This document shows, in pieces, positions 1-6,721 of a stretch of DNA of 6,927 bases. Numbering within the stretch: position 1 is the first letter of the stretch; each line of letters starts with the position of its first letter. The stretch comes from Kiritimatiellia bacterium. Its GTDB lineage: Bacteria; Verrucomicrobiota; Kiritimatiellia; RFP12; UBA1067. Below the pieces are notes generated by a model. It saw nothing but the letters and a program-made list of their open reading frames with translations, was not told where the DNA came from and ran no database searches. The DNA lies in the NCBI GenBank assembly GCA_017412325.1, contig JAFPYE010000022.1, forward strand, positions 1 to 6,927, written 5' to 3'. Made by a program: the position numbers and the translations under genes.

Positions 1-25
1 ATATTTCGACAGGAATTTCTGCACT

Positions 26-1273
26 TTAGTAGGTCAAGCGCACGCCAACCGTGCCGCGGAAGCGATCGTAGTCGTACATGTGGTTGCGCGAATCGCCGCC
101 GGTGGTCTTCTCGGTCTGGTACTCGATGCGGCCAAAGAGGGTGACAAAGCGGTTGACCGTGTAGTTGACGCCGGCACGGAACGTCCAGATGTCCTCGTCG
201 TAGTCATAGTTGCTGGCCTGCGTATACTCGTTCGACTCGCGACGGTAGGCCATGTCAAGCGACGTCGTAACCTTGCCGCGCACGAAGCTCTTGGCCGCGC
301 CCGCACTGGCGGTGTAGACCTTCATGGCCGTGCCGTAGTAGCGCTCCGACGGCTGGTAGTAGCTCGAGCCCAAGAGCATAAAGCTCAGGGTGTCGGATGC
401 CTTCCACTGCGACGAGACCTGGTAGGTGAAGCCATTCAGCGTCTTGGCGCCGCCGCCGTACTTGAAGCGCGACCAGCCGCCCAACGCACGGTAGGTGATC
501 TTCTCGGTCGCATGGGAGGCGATACCGCCCATGACCGTCACGCCGCGCGAGTCGCTGTCGATGTTGCGGCCGACAGTCGTGTTCCGGCGATGCTCGCTGT
601 TGTCCTGGTCATACCACTGGTAGTTGGCCTGGACGATGAAATCGGTCCACTTCGTCGGCGCATAGCCCGCCTCGACACCCGCCACCGTGCGCTTCCAGCC
701 GTAGAGGTGCGCATACTTGTGGACGTCGTTGTCGTAGTCGAGGTAGTAGTAGCTGCCGAGAACCGACGCATGCCAGTACTCGTTCAGGCGACGCTCGAGG
801 ACGCCGTTCGCGGTGAATTCCTTGCGATCGCGCCCGACGCCGCGGCCGCCGTGGTTGGACATGTCGTCATCCTGCGCGACCTGCATGAAGCTTTCCTTGA
901 ACATGAAGCGCCAGCCGGCCTCGTCCAGTTTGGAGTCGGCCCAGTCGAACTGCAGGCTCTCGCCGTAGCTCGACGAGTTGAGCTGGTTGACGTACTTGTT
1001 GTAGGCGTGATACTGGTAGTAGACGTTGCCGACGACCTTCCAATTGTCGGCCAGGTACTCCAGCGAGACGCCGGGATGAACCACCCACTGCGAACCCGCC
1101 TTCGAATGCTTCGTCGAGTCGATGTTCGAGTCGTAGGTGTACGAGAGCGAGACATAGGGCTTGAGCGTCATGCGCTGGCCGATCTTGATGCCCTGCGGAC
1201 GATCCATGACATCGGCTGTCGCCACCAGGGATGCGAGCGCGAGAGCGGAAAAGGCGAAATATCTTGCTTTCAT
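26..1273 (-). CDS. outer-membrane beta-barrel protein, putative polysaccharide-export porin
   Basis: This 415-residue protein is predicted to sit in the outer membrane as a beta-barrel. It opens with a Sec signal peptide: a basic start, a hydrophobic stretch at residues 6-18, and a likely A-T-A cleavage site before Asp21. The mature part alternates polar and aromatic residues, is rich in Tyr, Trp, Asn and Asp, has no cysteine, and ends in an amphipathic strand with a terminal aromatic residue (GTVGVRLTY), as outer-membrane barrels do. The early motif SLSYTYDSNID (residues 42-52) resembles the start of putative beta-barrel porin 2 (BBP2_2) proteins, which often occur in exopolysaccharide loci. 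About 395 mature residues would suit 16-18 strands. The ATG start has a strong GGAGG six bases upstream. It is the third gene after the promoter at 2953-2982, 25 bases beyond its upstream neighbour. Barrel nature is well supported; polysaccharide passage is inferred from context. Confidence 0.8.
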   Translation of the reverse strand: MKARYFAFSALALASLVATADVMDRPQGIKIGQRMTLKPYVSLSYTYDSNIDSTKHSKAGSQWVVHPGVSLEYLADNWKVVGNVYYQYHAYNKYVNQLNSSSYGESLQFDWADSKLDEAGWRFMFKESFMQVAQDDDMSNHGGRGVGRDRKEFTANGVLERRLNEYWHASVLGSYYYLDYDNDVHKYAHLYGWKRTVAGVEAGYAPTKWTDFIVQANYQWYDQDNSEHRRNTTVGRNIDSDSRGVTVMGGIASHATEKITYRALGGWSRFKYGGGAKTLNGFTYQVSSQWKASDTLSFMLLGSSYYQPSERYYGTAMKVYTASAGAAKSFVRGKVTTSLDMAYRRESNEYTQASNYDYDEDIWTFRAGVNYTVNRFVTLFGRIEYQTEKTTGGDSRNHMYDYDRFRGTVGVRLTY

Positions 1274-1298
1274 CTCTATCCTCCAAATTCAATTGCCG

Positions 1299-2213
1299 TT
1301 AGTCAACCGTCTGCCAGGGGTAGCCGCCGGATTCGCCGCGGGGAATCGACGGGTTCCACGGCACATCCTCCTGCGTACGCGGAACGACGTCGTTGGCCTT
1401 GTAGCCTTCGTTGCCAAACTGTTCGCTCGCGATACGCGACGCATCCGTGACCGGCGTGCCGATGCCCGCCAGGTCGCCGAGCAGCGAATCCATCGACTGC
1501 GGCCCTGCCACGCGCAGAACCAGCTCGGGGCTCACCGACTCGCCGGCATCCGCCGCGCCCAGCATCGGCTCGTAGCTCTGCGGCTGGCCCTCGCCCATCG
1601 CCGCCGGCATCCATTCGCTGCTGGCGACCGCACGCACATTTTCCGGAAGGGTCGAGACGATCGATTCGCGCAAGTCGGCCGGCGAGCCGTTGGAGGCGGC
1701 CAGGAACATCAGCGCGGCAAACGTGTCGCGGACGCCCGAGTTGTCGCTCGACGCATTCCGCTCCGCAATCGTCTTCATCGTGCTTTCGACGATCCGCACG
1801 AAGTCGGCGTCGGACATGCTGGGATTGGACGACCGGCTGAAGAGGTCGTTGGCAAACCGATCGTTGACCGCCGGCAGCGCCTCCGGCGGAACCGTTGCGT
1901 ACACTTCGGCCAGCAGGTTGGGGAGGTTGCCCGGCTGCGCGCCCGCCAGCGCCGCCGCGTTCGCATTGACATAGGCGGCCGCCTTCTCCTCCGGCGAGCC
2001 CGGCATCTTGCCGATCGCCTCGTTGACCTTCGCGAGGAACACGACCTGGTTCGTCGCCGACATCTGCCCGACAATCTCGGTCATCTTGGCCGGGTTGCTC
2101 ACCGCTTCGCCAATCTGGCTGCTGGCATCCGCCAACGAGAGCTCCTTCCCCTTTTCCTGCGCCCACGCCACCGTGGCGAAGAGCGCCAGGCCGATCATCA
2201 GTAGTTTCTTCAT
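1299..2213 (-). CDS. secreted helical protein of unknown function in export operon
   Basis: I do not recognise a family for this 304-residue protein. Residues 1-18 form a clear Sec signal peptide (MKKLL start, hydrophobic core, A-W-A before Gln19), and there is no lipobox, so it is expected in the periplasm or outside the cell. The mature protein is rich in Ala, Asn, Ser and Glu, has no cysteine, and from about residue 25 to 260 reads as a series of amphipathic helices broken by Pro/Gly turns. The last 30 residues are Pro/Gly/Trp-containing and probably unstructured. The start is supported by an AAAGGAAAG ribosome binding site just upstream of the ATG. It sits between the export lipoprotein (32-base gap) and the barrel (25-base gap), so the three are almost surely co-transcribed. 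A role as an accessory part of the export machine is inferred from position only. Confidence 0.75.
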   Translation of the reverse strand: MKKLLMIGLALFATVAWAQEKGKELSLADASSQIGEAVSNPAKMTEIVGQMSATNQVVFLAKVNEAIGKMPGSPEEKAAAYVNANAAALAGAQPGNLPNLLAEVYATVPPEALPAVNDRFANDLFSRSSNPSMSDADFVRIVESTMKTIAERNASSDNSGVRDTFAALMFLAASNGSPADLRESIVSTLPENVRAVASSEWMPAAMGEGQPQSYEPMLGAADAGESVSPELVLRVAGPQSMDSLLGDLAGIGTPVTDASRIASEQFGNEGYKANDVVPRTQEDVPWNPSIPRGESGGYPWQTVD

Positions 2214-2245
2214 TTTTCTTTCCTTTCAGTAATTCAGTTTGAAAA

Positions 2246-2941
2246 TCAATACCACGACTCGGGCACCCAGACGACATCGCCCGCCCGGAGCGCAATGTCC
2301 TTCTCGACCCGGCCTTCCTTGCCGATCTCGTTCAGGTCCACGATGGTAATCGTCTTCGACCCGTCCTTCTCGCAGCGCGTGATGCGGATCTGGCCCTTGT
2401 TCGCGAACGGCCGCAGGCCGCCGGCCGCCTGCAGGACCTTCGTCACCGTCAAGTCCATCGTCGGCGGCATGTTCACGGGCCCCGGCGAGGCCACCTCGCC
2501 CAGCACCGTCACCGTCCCCCAGGGGCTGACGCCCGTCTTGCCGTCGAACGGCGCGAACGTCACCGTCAGCTGCGGCTGCTTGATGTAGTACTCGTACGCC
2601 TTCATCAGCTTGTCCTTGAGGACGTCGAGCGTCAATCCATCGCACAGCACGGGCTTGTCCAGCAGGTACGGCAGGATGATTTCGCCGTTCTGGTCCACCT
2701 GCGCCTGCATCGTCACCGGCTGCTGGCCGACCGAACTGACCTGAACGATGACGACGACGCCGGGCCGCACGCGCGGCTTGCCGTCGTTGTACGTCGCCGC
2801 CGCATCCGCCAGCGCCGAATTGTCGCTGCGGTCCGAGCCATCGTCAAACAGGCCGGACAACGCGTCGCCAATGGTCTCGCAGCCGCAGAAGCACAGGCAT
2901 GCGACCATCAAAATCGCAAAATGAAACGATAGTCTTCCCAT
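2246..2941 (-). CDS. polysaccharide export lipoprotein (small Wza/OPX family)
   Basis: This 231-residue outer-membrane polysaccharide-export (OPX) protein would help move a capsular or exopolysaccharide chain across the outer membrane. It begins with a lipoprotein signal peptide whose hydrophobic core ends in F-C-G before Cys21; Glu at +2 rather than Asp favours outer-membrane sorting. Residues 59-130 fit the Poly_export domain (RPGVVVIVQV, then QVDQNGEIILPYL). Residues 143-190 fit one SLBB domain (VTVLGEVASPGPV, then KVLQAAGGL), closing with ALRAGDVVWVP. The chain stops four residues later. E. coli Wza is much longer (about 380 residues) and ends in a membrane-spanning amphipathic helix, absent here, so a separate porin is probably needed; the barrel two genes downstream is the candidate. 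No Shine-Dalgarno sequence precedes the ATG, and the promoter would give a leader of only a few bases. Family assignment is firm; the polymer is unknown. Confidence 0.9.
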   Translation of the reverse strand: MGRLSFHFAILMVACLCFCGCETIGDALSGLFDDGSDRSDNSALADAAATYNDGKPRVRPGVVVIVQVSSVGQQPVTMQAQVDQNGEIILPYLLDKPVLCDGLTLDVLKDKLMKAYEYYIKQPQLTVTFAPFDGKTGVSPWGTVTVLGEVASPGPVNMPPTMDLTVTKVLQAAGGLRPFANKGQIRITRCEKDGSKTITIVDLNEIGKEGRVEKDIALRAGDVVWVPESWY

Positions 2942-2952
2942 AATCGTCGTAT

Positions 2953-2982
2953 ATTATATCGAATTTGTCCTCTCCTCGTCAA
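2953..2982 (-). promoter_or_regulatory. promoter of the export operon, inside the end of tsaE
   Basis: Read on the minus strand there is TTGACG (2977-2982), an 18-base spacer, and a perfect TATAAT (2953-2958). Five of six -35 bases and all -10 bases match the sigma-70 consensus. The -10 box contains the TAA stop codon of tsaE. The expected start point, about 7 bases downstream, lies only 4-6 bases before the ATG at 2941, which predicts a near-leaderless transcript. It gives the export operon its own transcription, separate from the tsaE unit. Confidence 0.75.
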
Positions 2983-3391
2983 TAGCGACTTTGCGCTTTT
3001 CTTCCCCCAAATGGCGGAAGCGGACGTGCCGTGCGTCCGGCGGGATCAGCCCGCCCGCCCGTTCCGGCCATTCGACCGCCAGAATCGCCCCTTCCGCCAG
3101 GTAGTCCTCCCAGCCAATCGCCACCACGTCGTCCTCGCCGTTCAGCCGGTAGAGGTCCATGTGAACGAGAAAGTTCCGCTCGCCGCGATGCTCCTGCACG
3201 ATGCAGAAGGTCGGCGAGGTGACGCGCCCCTTCACGCCGAGCGCCGCCGCAAGCCCCTGCGTGAACGTCGTCTTGCCCGCGCCGAGGTCGCCTTCGAGGC
3301 AGACGACGTCGCCCGGCTTCAGTTCCGCCGCGAATTCCCGCGCGAGCGCCCAGGTCGCCTCGACCGAATCGACTTCAAACAAGCCCTTCAT
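2954..3391 (-). CDS. tsaE: tRNA threonylcarbamoyladenosine biosynthesis ATPase TsaE
   Basis: TsaE is the P-loop ATPase that works with TsaB and TsaD in the cytoplasm to make the t6A37 modification of ANN-decoding tRNAs. At 145 residues it has normal family length. The Walker A motif GDLGAGKTT lies at residues 34-42, the family's VTSPTF motif at 57-62, the acidic HMDLYRL segment at 77-83 and the conserved VEWPER at 106-111. The ATG has GGAG seven bases upstream, inside the end of the dehydrogenase gene, which it overlaps by 17 bases, so translation is probably coupled. Its partners tsaB, tsaC and tsaD are not in the window. The last 30 bases or so of the gene also carry the promoter of the downstream export operon. 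The call rests on complete motifs and is secure. Confidence 0.96.
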   Translation of the reverse strand: MKGLFEVDSVEATWALAREFAAELKPGDVVCLEGDLGAGKTTFTQGLAAALGVKGRVTSPTFCIVQEHRGERNFLVHMDLYRLNGEDDVVAIGWEDYLAEGAILAVEWPERAGGLIPPDARHVRFRHLGEEKRKVAIDEERTNSI

Positions 3392-4277
3392 CCTTCAGCT
3401 CCGCAAAGCACCGTTCGATGTAGCGCGGCGAAAAGGCCGCGCTGTGCGGCATCGCCACGAGGTGGCGGCACCCGTCCCACAGGCCGCGCCGCACCGCGCC
3501 GCCCTTGTTGAGCGCCGTCGGTTCGCCCTTGAACACGTCGAGGTACGCGCCCGCGAGCCGTCCCGACTCGAGCGCGGCCCGGAGCGCCGCTTCGTCCACC
3601 GCGTTGCCGCGTCCGACATTGACGACGACGCACCGGCGCGGCAGGCGCGCAATCAATTTCGCATTCAGGAAGTCGTCCGTCCCCGTATCGCTCGGCAGCG
3701 CGAGGATGAACCAGTCCGCGTCCTTCGCCGCGCGCGGCAGATCCGCCGCGTTCTTCCGCGTGAAGCCCCGGACCGTCACGCCGAGCGCGGAGAGCTTTTC
3801 GCCGATGGCCGTGCCGATCCGCCCGTAGCCCGCGACGACCGCCGTCGTCCCCTTCACCTCGTAGCAGACGCTCCCGAAATTCGCGCGCGGCCAGATCGGC
3901 GGCTTGACCGCGAAGAAGCCGCGCGCCCACGCGAGGCAGAACGCCGCGACCGATTCCGCGATGATTTCGCCGTGGAACGCGCCGAAGTGGACGTTCACGT
4001 GCGCGGGCGCGTCGCGCCACGCGACGAGCTCGCGTCCCGCCGCCGGCGTCGCGAGCACGCGCAGGCGCGGTGCGCGCGCGAACCATTCCTTCTTGAACTC
4101 CCAGACGATCGCATGCGTCGCGCGCGGCAGTTCCCTCAGGAACGCGGACGCGCTCGTGACGCGGCGCACCATGTCGCCCGGCGCCACCGCCGCGCGCAAG
4201 AAACGAAGTGCCTTCGCGTCGACGCGAAAGCACGCTTCGGGCCATTCCAGCCAAACGAGAATCCGTTTATTCGTCAA
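3375..4277 (-). CDS. D-isomer-specific 2-hydroxyacid dehydrogenase family protein
   Basis: This 300-residue cytoplasmic oxidoreductase belongs to the family that interconverts 2-oxoacids and D-2-hydroxyacids. The nucleotide-binding domain carries GYGRIG at residues 150-155, and the three expected catalytic residues are present: Arg223 (VGRG), Glu252 (GEP) and His278 (MPHS). After the second Rossmann strand the sequence is VRGFTRK (169-175), with basic residues and no terminal Asp, which suggests NADP(H) rather than NAD(H). The segment ATPAAGREL (76-84) replaces the usual G-x-G-x-D-N motif and is typical of a divergent subfamily. The start codon is TTG (4275-4277), supported by AAGGGG at 4282-4287. 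It overlaps the ligase stop by 11 bases and tsaE by 17, so it sits in the middle of a translationally coupled trio. The substrate cannot be told from the sequence. Confidence 0.88.
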   Translation of the reverse strand: MTNKRILVWLEWPEACFRVDAKALRFLRAAVAPGDMVRRVTSASAFLRELPRATHAIVWEFKKEWFARAPRLRVLATPAAGRELVAWRDAPAHVNVHFGAFHGEIIAESVAAFCLAWARGFFAVKPPIWPRANFGSVCYEVKGTTAVVAGYGRIGTAIGEKLSALGVTVRGFTRKNAADLPRAAKDADWFILALPSDTGTDDFLNAKLIARLPRRCVVVNVGRGNAVDEAALRAALESGRLAGAYLDVFKGEPTALNKGGAVRRGLWDGCRHLVAMPHSAAFSPRYIERCFAELKDEGLV

Positions 4278-5943
4278 GTTTCCCCTTGTAGGTCACGCGG
4301 CGGATCTTGCCGACCGACGTGCGCTCCAGCGGCTCCTTGTAGACGACGACTTTCCGGACGCGCTTGTATTCCGCGAGTTCCTGGCAGCGCTCGTGCACCG
4401 CCTTGACGGTCGCCTTCTCCAGCTCCGCCCAGTCGGGCAGCTGGCCGCCGTTCTTCGCCTTCCACCAGTCCTCGTCGGGATGCGCGATGGCGCCCACCTT
4501 CTCGCCGGGCACGCCGCCCTCGGTGTAGCCCAGCACGAGGATGTCCGCGATCGACGGCTCCTTGGCGATGCAGTTCTCGACTTCCTCCGGGTCGATGTTC
4601 TTGCCCTCGCGATTGACGATGAGCGCCTTCTTGCGGCCGCGGATCGCGATGACGCCGCGCGCGTCGATGGACGCCAGGTCGCCCGTCATGAACCAGCCGT
4701 CCTCGGTGAACGCCTCCTTCGTCGCCGCCGCGTTGTGGAAGTAGCCCTTCATGACGATGGGGCCCTTGATCTGGAGCTCGCCGACGCCCGCCTCGTTCGG
4801 CTGGTCGATGCGCACCTTGATGCCGCTGATGGGCAGACCGATCGTCCCGACCGCGCCGAGCTCGGGCGTGCAGACGCTGACGACCGGCGCGCATTCGGTG
4901 AGGCCATAGCCCTCGAGGAAGCGGATGTGCATCCGGTTGAAGCCCTGGAGCACGTGCGGCGGGCACGGCGCGCCGCCGGTGATCATGAAGCGCAGCCGCC
5001 CGCCGAGCCGCAGCTTCACGCTGTGGTAGATGGGACCGCGCAAGCCGATCTTCATCAGGAAGCGCGCCGCCTTCGACTTCTTCAGGTTCTCGTCGATCTT
5101 CTCGTAGATCTTCTCCGCGAGGAGCGGCACCGCCATCAGAAGCGAGGGCCGGAGCGTCTTGATGTCCGCGACGACGGTCCGCAGCGACTGCATGAAGCAG
5201 ATCGACGCGCCGACGACCATCGGCACGACGAAGTTCGTCGTGAACGAGAACGCGTGGAAGAGCGGCAGCACCACGAAGAACGAATCGTTCGAGCCGACCT
5301 TGATCCGGCCGTTGCCGGTGAACGAGACGAGCGCGCCCGCGCTGTCGTGCAGGAAGTTCGAGTGCGTCAGCATCGCGCCCTTCGGCTTGCCCGTCGTGCC
5401 CGACGTGTAGATGATGGAGGCGACGTCCATTCCGTCCGCCTCGTTCACATCGTACCACTCGCCGCCGTCGCGGATCATGAGCGACTTGATGCCCACGACG
5501 TCCGCCTGGGCGATCTTCTGGCCGTTGAAGATGACGCCGTCGGTGATGACGATGCCGCGCAGCTTCGGCAGGCGCGGCGCGATCTCGATGAACATCCTCA
5601 GGTGCGCCTTGTCCGTCGTGACGACCGTCACCTCCGCGTCGTTGAGGATGTATTCGACTTCCGCCGGCTTGAGCTTCGGGTCGACCGGCACGACCGCGAG
5701 CCCCGCGCCCGCCTGGGCGAGATAGCTGACCATCCAGAGCGGATGGTTGGGCAGGATGATCGCGACATTCTCCTCGCGTGGCTTCAGGCCGAAGCGCGTG
5801 GCATAGCCCTCGGCGGTCTCGCGCACGTCCTGGAGGAACCGGCTCCAGGTCTTGAATTGCCACATTCCGTCCTCGCACCACCGCAAGGCGGGTTGGTGCG
5901 GGATGCGCATCGCGCAGCTTTCCAACAGTCCTCGAATTGTCAT
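4267..5943 (-). CDS. AMP-forming long-chain acyl-CoA ligase (FadD-like)
   Basis: This 558-residue ANL-superfamily enzyme activates a carboxylic acid, probably a fatty acid, to an acyl-adenylate and then an acyl thioester. Its landmarks are complete: the phosphate loop YTSGTTGKPKG (179-189), the substrate-pocket LPLFHAF region (226-232), GYGLTE (345-350), TGDL with Asp422, the hinge GRKK (436-439), and the catalytic lysine Lys546 in TSVGKIRR near the C-terminus. Length is typical of FadD-type ligases. It has no signal peptide and should be cytoplasmic or loosely membrane-associated. The ATG has GGAG four bases upstream and lies about 27 bases below the predicted start point of the promoter at 5977-6006. 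It heads the ligase-dehydrogenase-tsaE unit. Chain length, and whether the acceptor is CoA or an acyl carrier protein, cannot be decided; the nearby ketoacyl reductase leaves a role in polyene or modified-lipid synthesis open. Confidence 0.93.
   Translation of the reverse strand: MTIRGLLESCAMRIPHQPALRWCEDGMWQFKTWSRFLQDVRETAEGYATRFGLKPREENVAIILPNHPLWMVSYLAQAGAGLAVVPVDPKLKPAEVEYILNDAEVTVVTTDKAHLRMFIEIAPRLPKLRGIVITDGVIFNGQKIAQADVVGIKSLMIRDGGEWYDVNEADGMDVASIIYTSGTTGKPKGAMLTHSNFLHDSAGALVSFTGNGRIKVGSNDSFFVVLPLFHAFSFTTNFVVPMVVGASICFMQSLRTVVADIKTLRPSLLMAVPLLAEKIYEKIDENLKKSKAARFLMKIGLRGPIYHSVKLRLGGRLRFMITGGAPCPPHVLQGFNRMHIRFLEGYGLTECAPVVSVCTPELGAVGTIGLPISGIKVRIDQPNEAGVGELQIKGPIVMKGYFHNAAATKEAFTEDGWFMTGDLASIDARGVIAIRGRKKALIVNREGKNIDPEEVENCIAKEPSIADILVLGYTEGGVPGEKVGAIAHPDEDWWKAKNGGQLPDWAELEKATVKAVHERCQELAEYKRVRKVVVYKEPLERTSVGKIRRVTYKGKLDE
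4282..4287 (-). promoter_or_regulatory. ribosome binding site fixing the TTG start of the dehydrogenase
   Basis: The minus strand reads AAGGGG, four bases (AAAC) and then TTG. No ATG or GTG nearby would keep the N-terminal strand KRILVWLEW intact, so this site decides the start. It lies within the last codons of the acyl-CoA ligase gene, consistent with coupled translation. Confidence 0.6.
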
Positions 5944-5976
5944 AACGCTCCGATGTTAGGTCTATCGAATGTTCGT

Positions 5977-6006
5977 ATTATATCACAGAGCCGCTCTCCC
6001 CCGCAA
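5977..6006 (-). promoter_or_regulatory. promoter of the ligase-dehydrogenase-tsaE unit
   Basis: On the minus strand there is a perfect TATAAT (5977-5982) directly preceded by TGA, making a consensus extended -10 (TGnTATAAT). Eighteen bases upstream, TTGCGG (6001-6006) matches three of six -35 positions. The start point would be near 5970, leaving a leader of about 27 bases before the ligase ATG. The gap of 81 bases after fabG is the only sizeable one inside the right-hand gene group. I see no U-tract terminator in it, so read-through from fabG is possible. Confidence 0.7.
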
Positions 6007-6024
6007 GATGGCGCGCGCCGATCG

Positions 6025-6708
6025 TCAGAACATGCCGCCGTTGACGGCGATGACCTGGCGCGTCACATACGCCGCGCCGTCCGAGAGGAGATAGGCGACG
6101 AGCGAGGCGACTTCCTCGGGGCGGCCGAACCGCCGCATCGGGATCGCCTTCTTCACCTCGTCCACCGCCTCGGGGACGAGGGAGCCGATCATCTCCGTCT
6201 CGATCACGCCGGGCGCAACCGCGTTCACGGTGATGCCGCGCTTCGCAAGCTCCACCGCAAGCGCCTTGACCGCGCCGATGATGCCCGCCTTCGCCGCCGA
6301 GTAGTTGACCTGCCCGCGGTTGCCCGCAATCCCGCTCACCGACGAGAGCGCGACGATCCGCCCGCGCACGCGGCCCGTGACCATCGGCAGCACGCACGGC
6401 TTGAGGACGTTGTAGAAGCCGGTCAGGTCGGTGTCGATCACCCGGTCCCACTCGTCGTCCTCCATCGCCGGGAACGCGTTGTCGCAATTGACGCCCGCGT
6501 TGAGGACGACGCCGTAATAGGGGCCGTTCGCGGCGATGTCCGCCTCGAGCGCCGCCTTCGCCGCCGCGCGGTCGGCGATGTCGAACTGCAGGTCGGTGCC
6601 GCCCGACTTCACCGAGTGGGTGATGACCTGATACCCTTCCGCCGTCAGCGCCTCGGCAATCGCCTTGCCGATGCCGCGCGACGAACCCGTGACCAAGACT
6701 CGCTTCAT
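6025..6708 (-). CDS. fabG: 3-oxoacyl-ACP reductase, FabG-type short-chain dehydrogenase
   Basis: This 227-residue cytoplasmic enzyme should reduce a 3-oxoacyl chain on acyl carrier protein to the 3-hydroxy form with NADPH. The cofactor motif is GSSRGIG (8-14), LNAG lies at 69-72, and Ser123, Tyr136 and Lys140 (YSAAK) form the catalytic core. The C-terminus (VTRQVIAVNGGMF) is typical of FabG. The position normally held by the tetrad Asn is Asp94 (DTDLTG). The stretch YGVVLNAG, FYNVLKPC and SSVSGIAGNRGQVNYSAAK resembles, from memory, the FabG/ApeQ type of aryl-polyene clusters more than housekeeping FabG. I prefer the ATG at 6708: GGGAG lies eight bases upstream and the Rossmann strand follows at once, as is usual. 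An in-frame ATG at 6735 would add nine residues but falls at the predicted transcription start. Reductase identity is firm; pathway is not. Confidence 0.9.
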   Translation of the reverse strand: MKRVLVTGSSRGIGKAIAEALTAEGYQVITHSVKSGGTDLQFDIADRAAAKAALEADIAANGPYYGVVLNAGVNCDNAFPAMEDDEWDRVIDTDLTGFYNVLKPCVLPMVTGRVRGRIVALSSVSGIAGNRGQVNYSAAKAGIIGAVKALAVELAKRGITVNAVAPGVIETEMIGSLVPEAVDEVKKAIPMRRFGRPEEVASLVAYLLSDGAAYVTRQVIAVNGGMF

Positions 6709-6716
6709 GTCGTTTT

Positions 6717-6721
6717 CTCCC
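6717..6721 (-). promoter_or_regulatory. ribosome binding site deciding the fabG start
   Basis: GGGAG followed by eight bases and ATG (6706-6708) on the minus strand. It favours this start over the in-frame ATG at 6733-6735, which has no purine-rich site upstream. Confidence 0.6.

Noticed and set aside
1..24. Possible GTG start of a next gene at 22-24 (QKFLSKY follows)
   Set aside because: Only eight codons are visible, there is no ribosome binding site, and the GTG sits one base after the barrel gene's stop. It could be real, but nothing in the window supports it.
80..1450. A 456-codon plus-strand frame opposite the barrel gene
   Set aside because: Its Val/Arg/Asp-rich composition is an antisense artefact. 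The minus strand has a signal peptide, barrel pattern and ribosome binding site.
1161..2204. A 347-codon plus-strand frame opposite the secreted protein
   Set aside because: It is Arg/His-rich and has no recognisable domain. The opposite strand has a clean signal peptide and Shine-Dalgarno sequence.
3201..4406. A 401-codon plus-strand frame over tsaE and the dehydrogenase
   Set aside because: It conflicts with two genes that carry complete motifs, and its product is low-complexity Arg/Ala.
5987..5997. Inverted repeat AGAGCGGCTCT in the ligase promoter spacer, as an operator
   Set aside because: Five-base arms around one base are easily found by chance, and no second copy is seen near the other promoters.
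6010..6019. GGCGCGCGCC palindrome just after the fabG stop, as a terminator
   Set aside because: It is a self-complementary 10-mer with no loop of useful size and no T run following; such strings are common in this GC-rich DNA.
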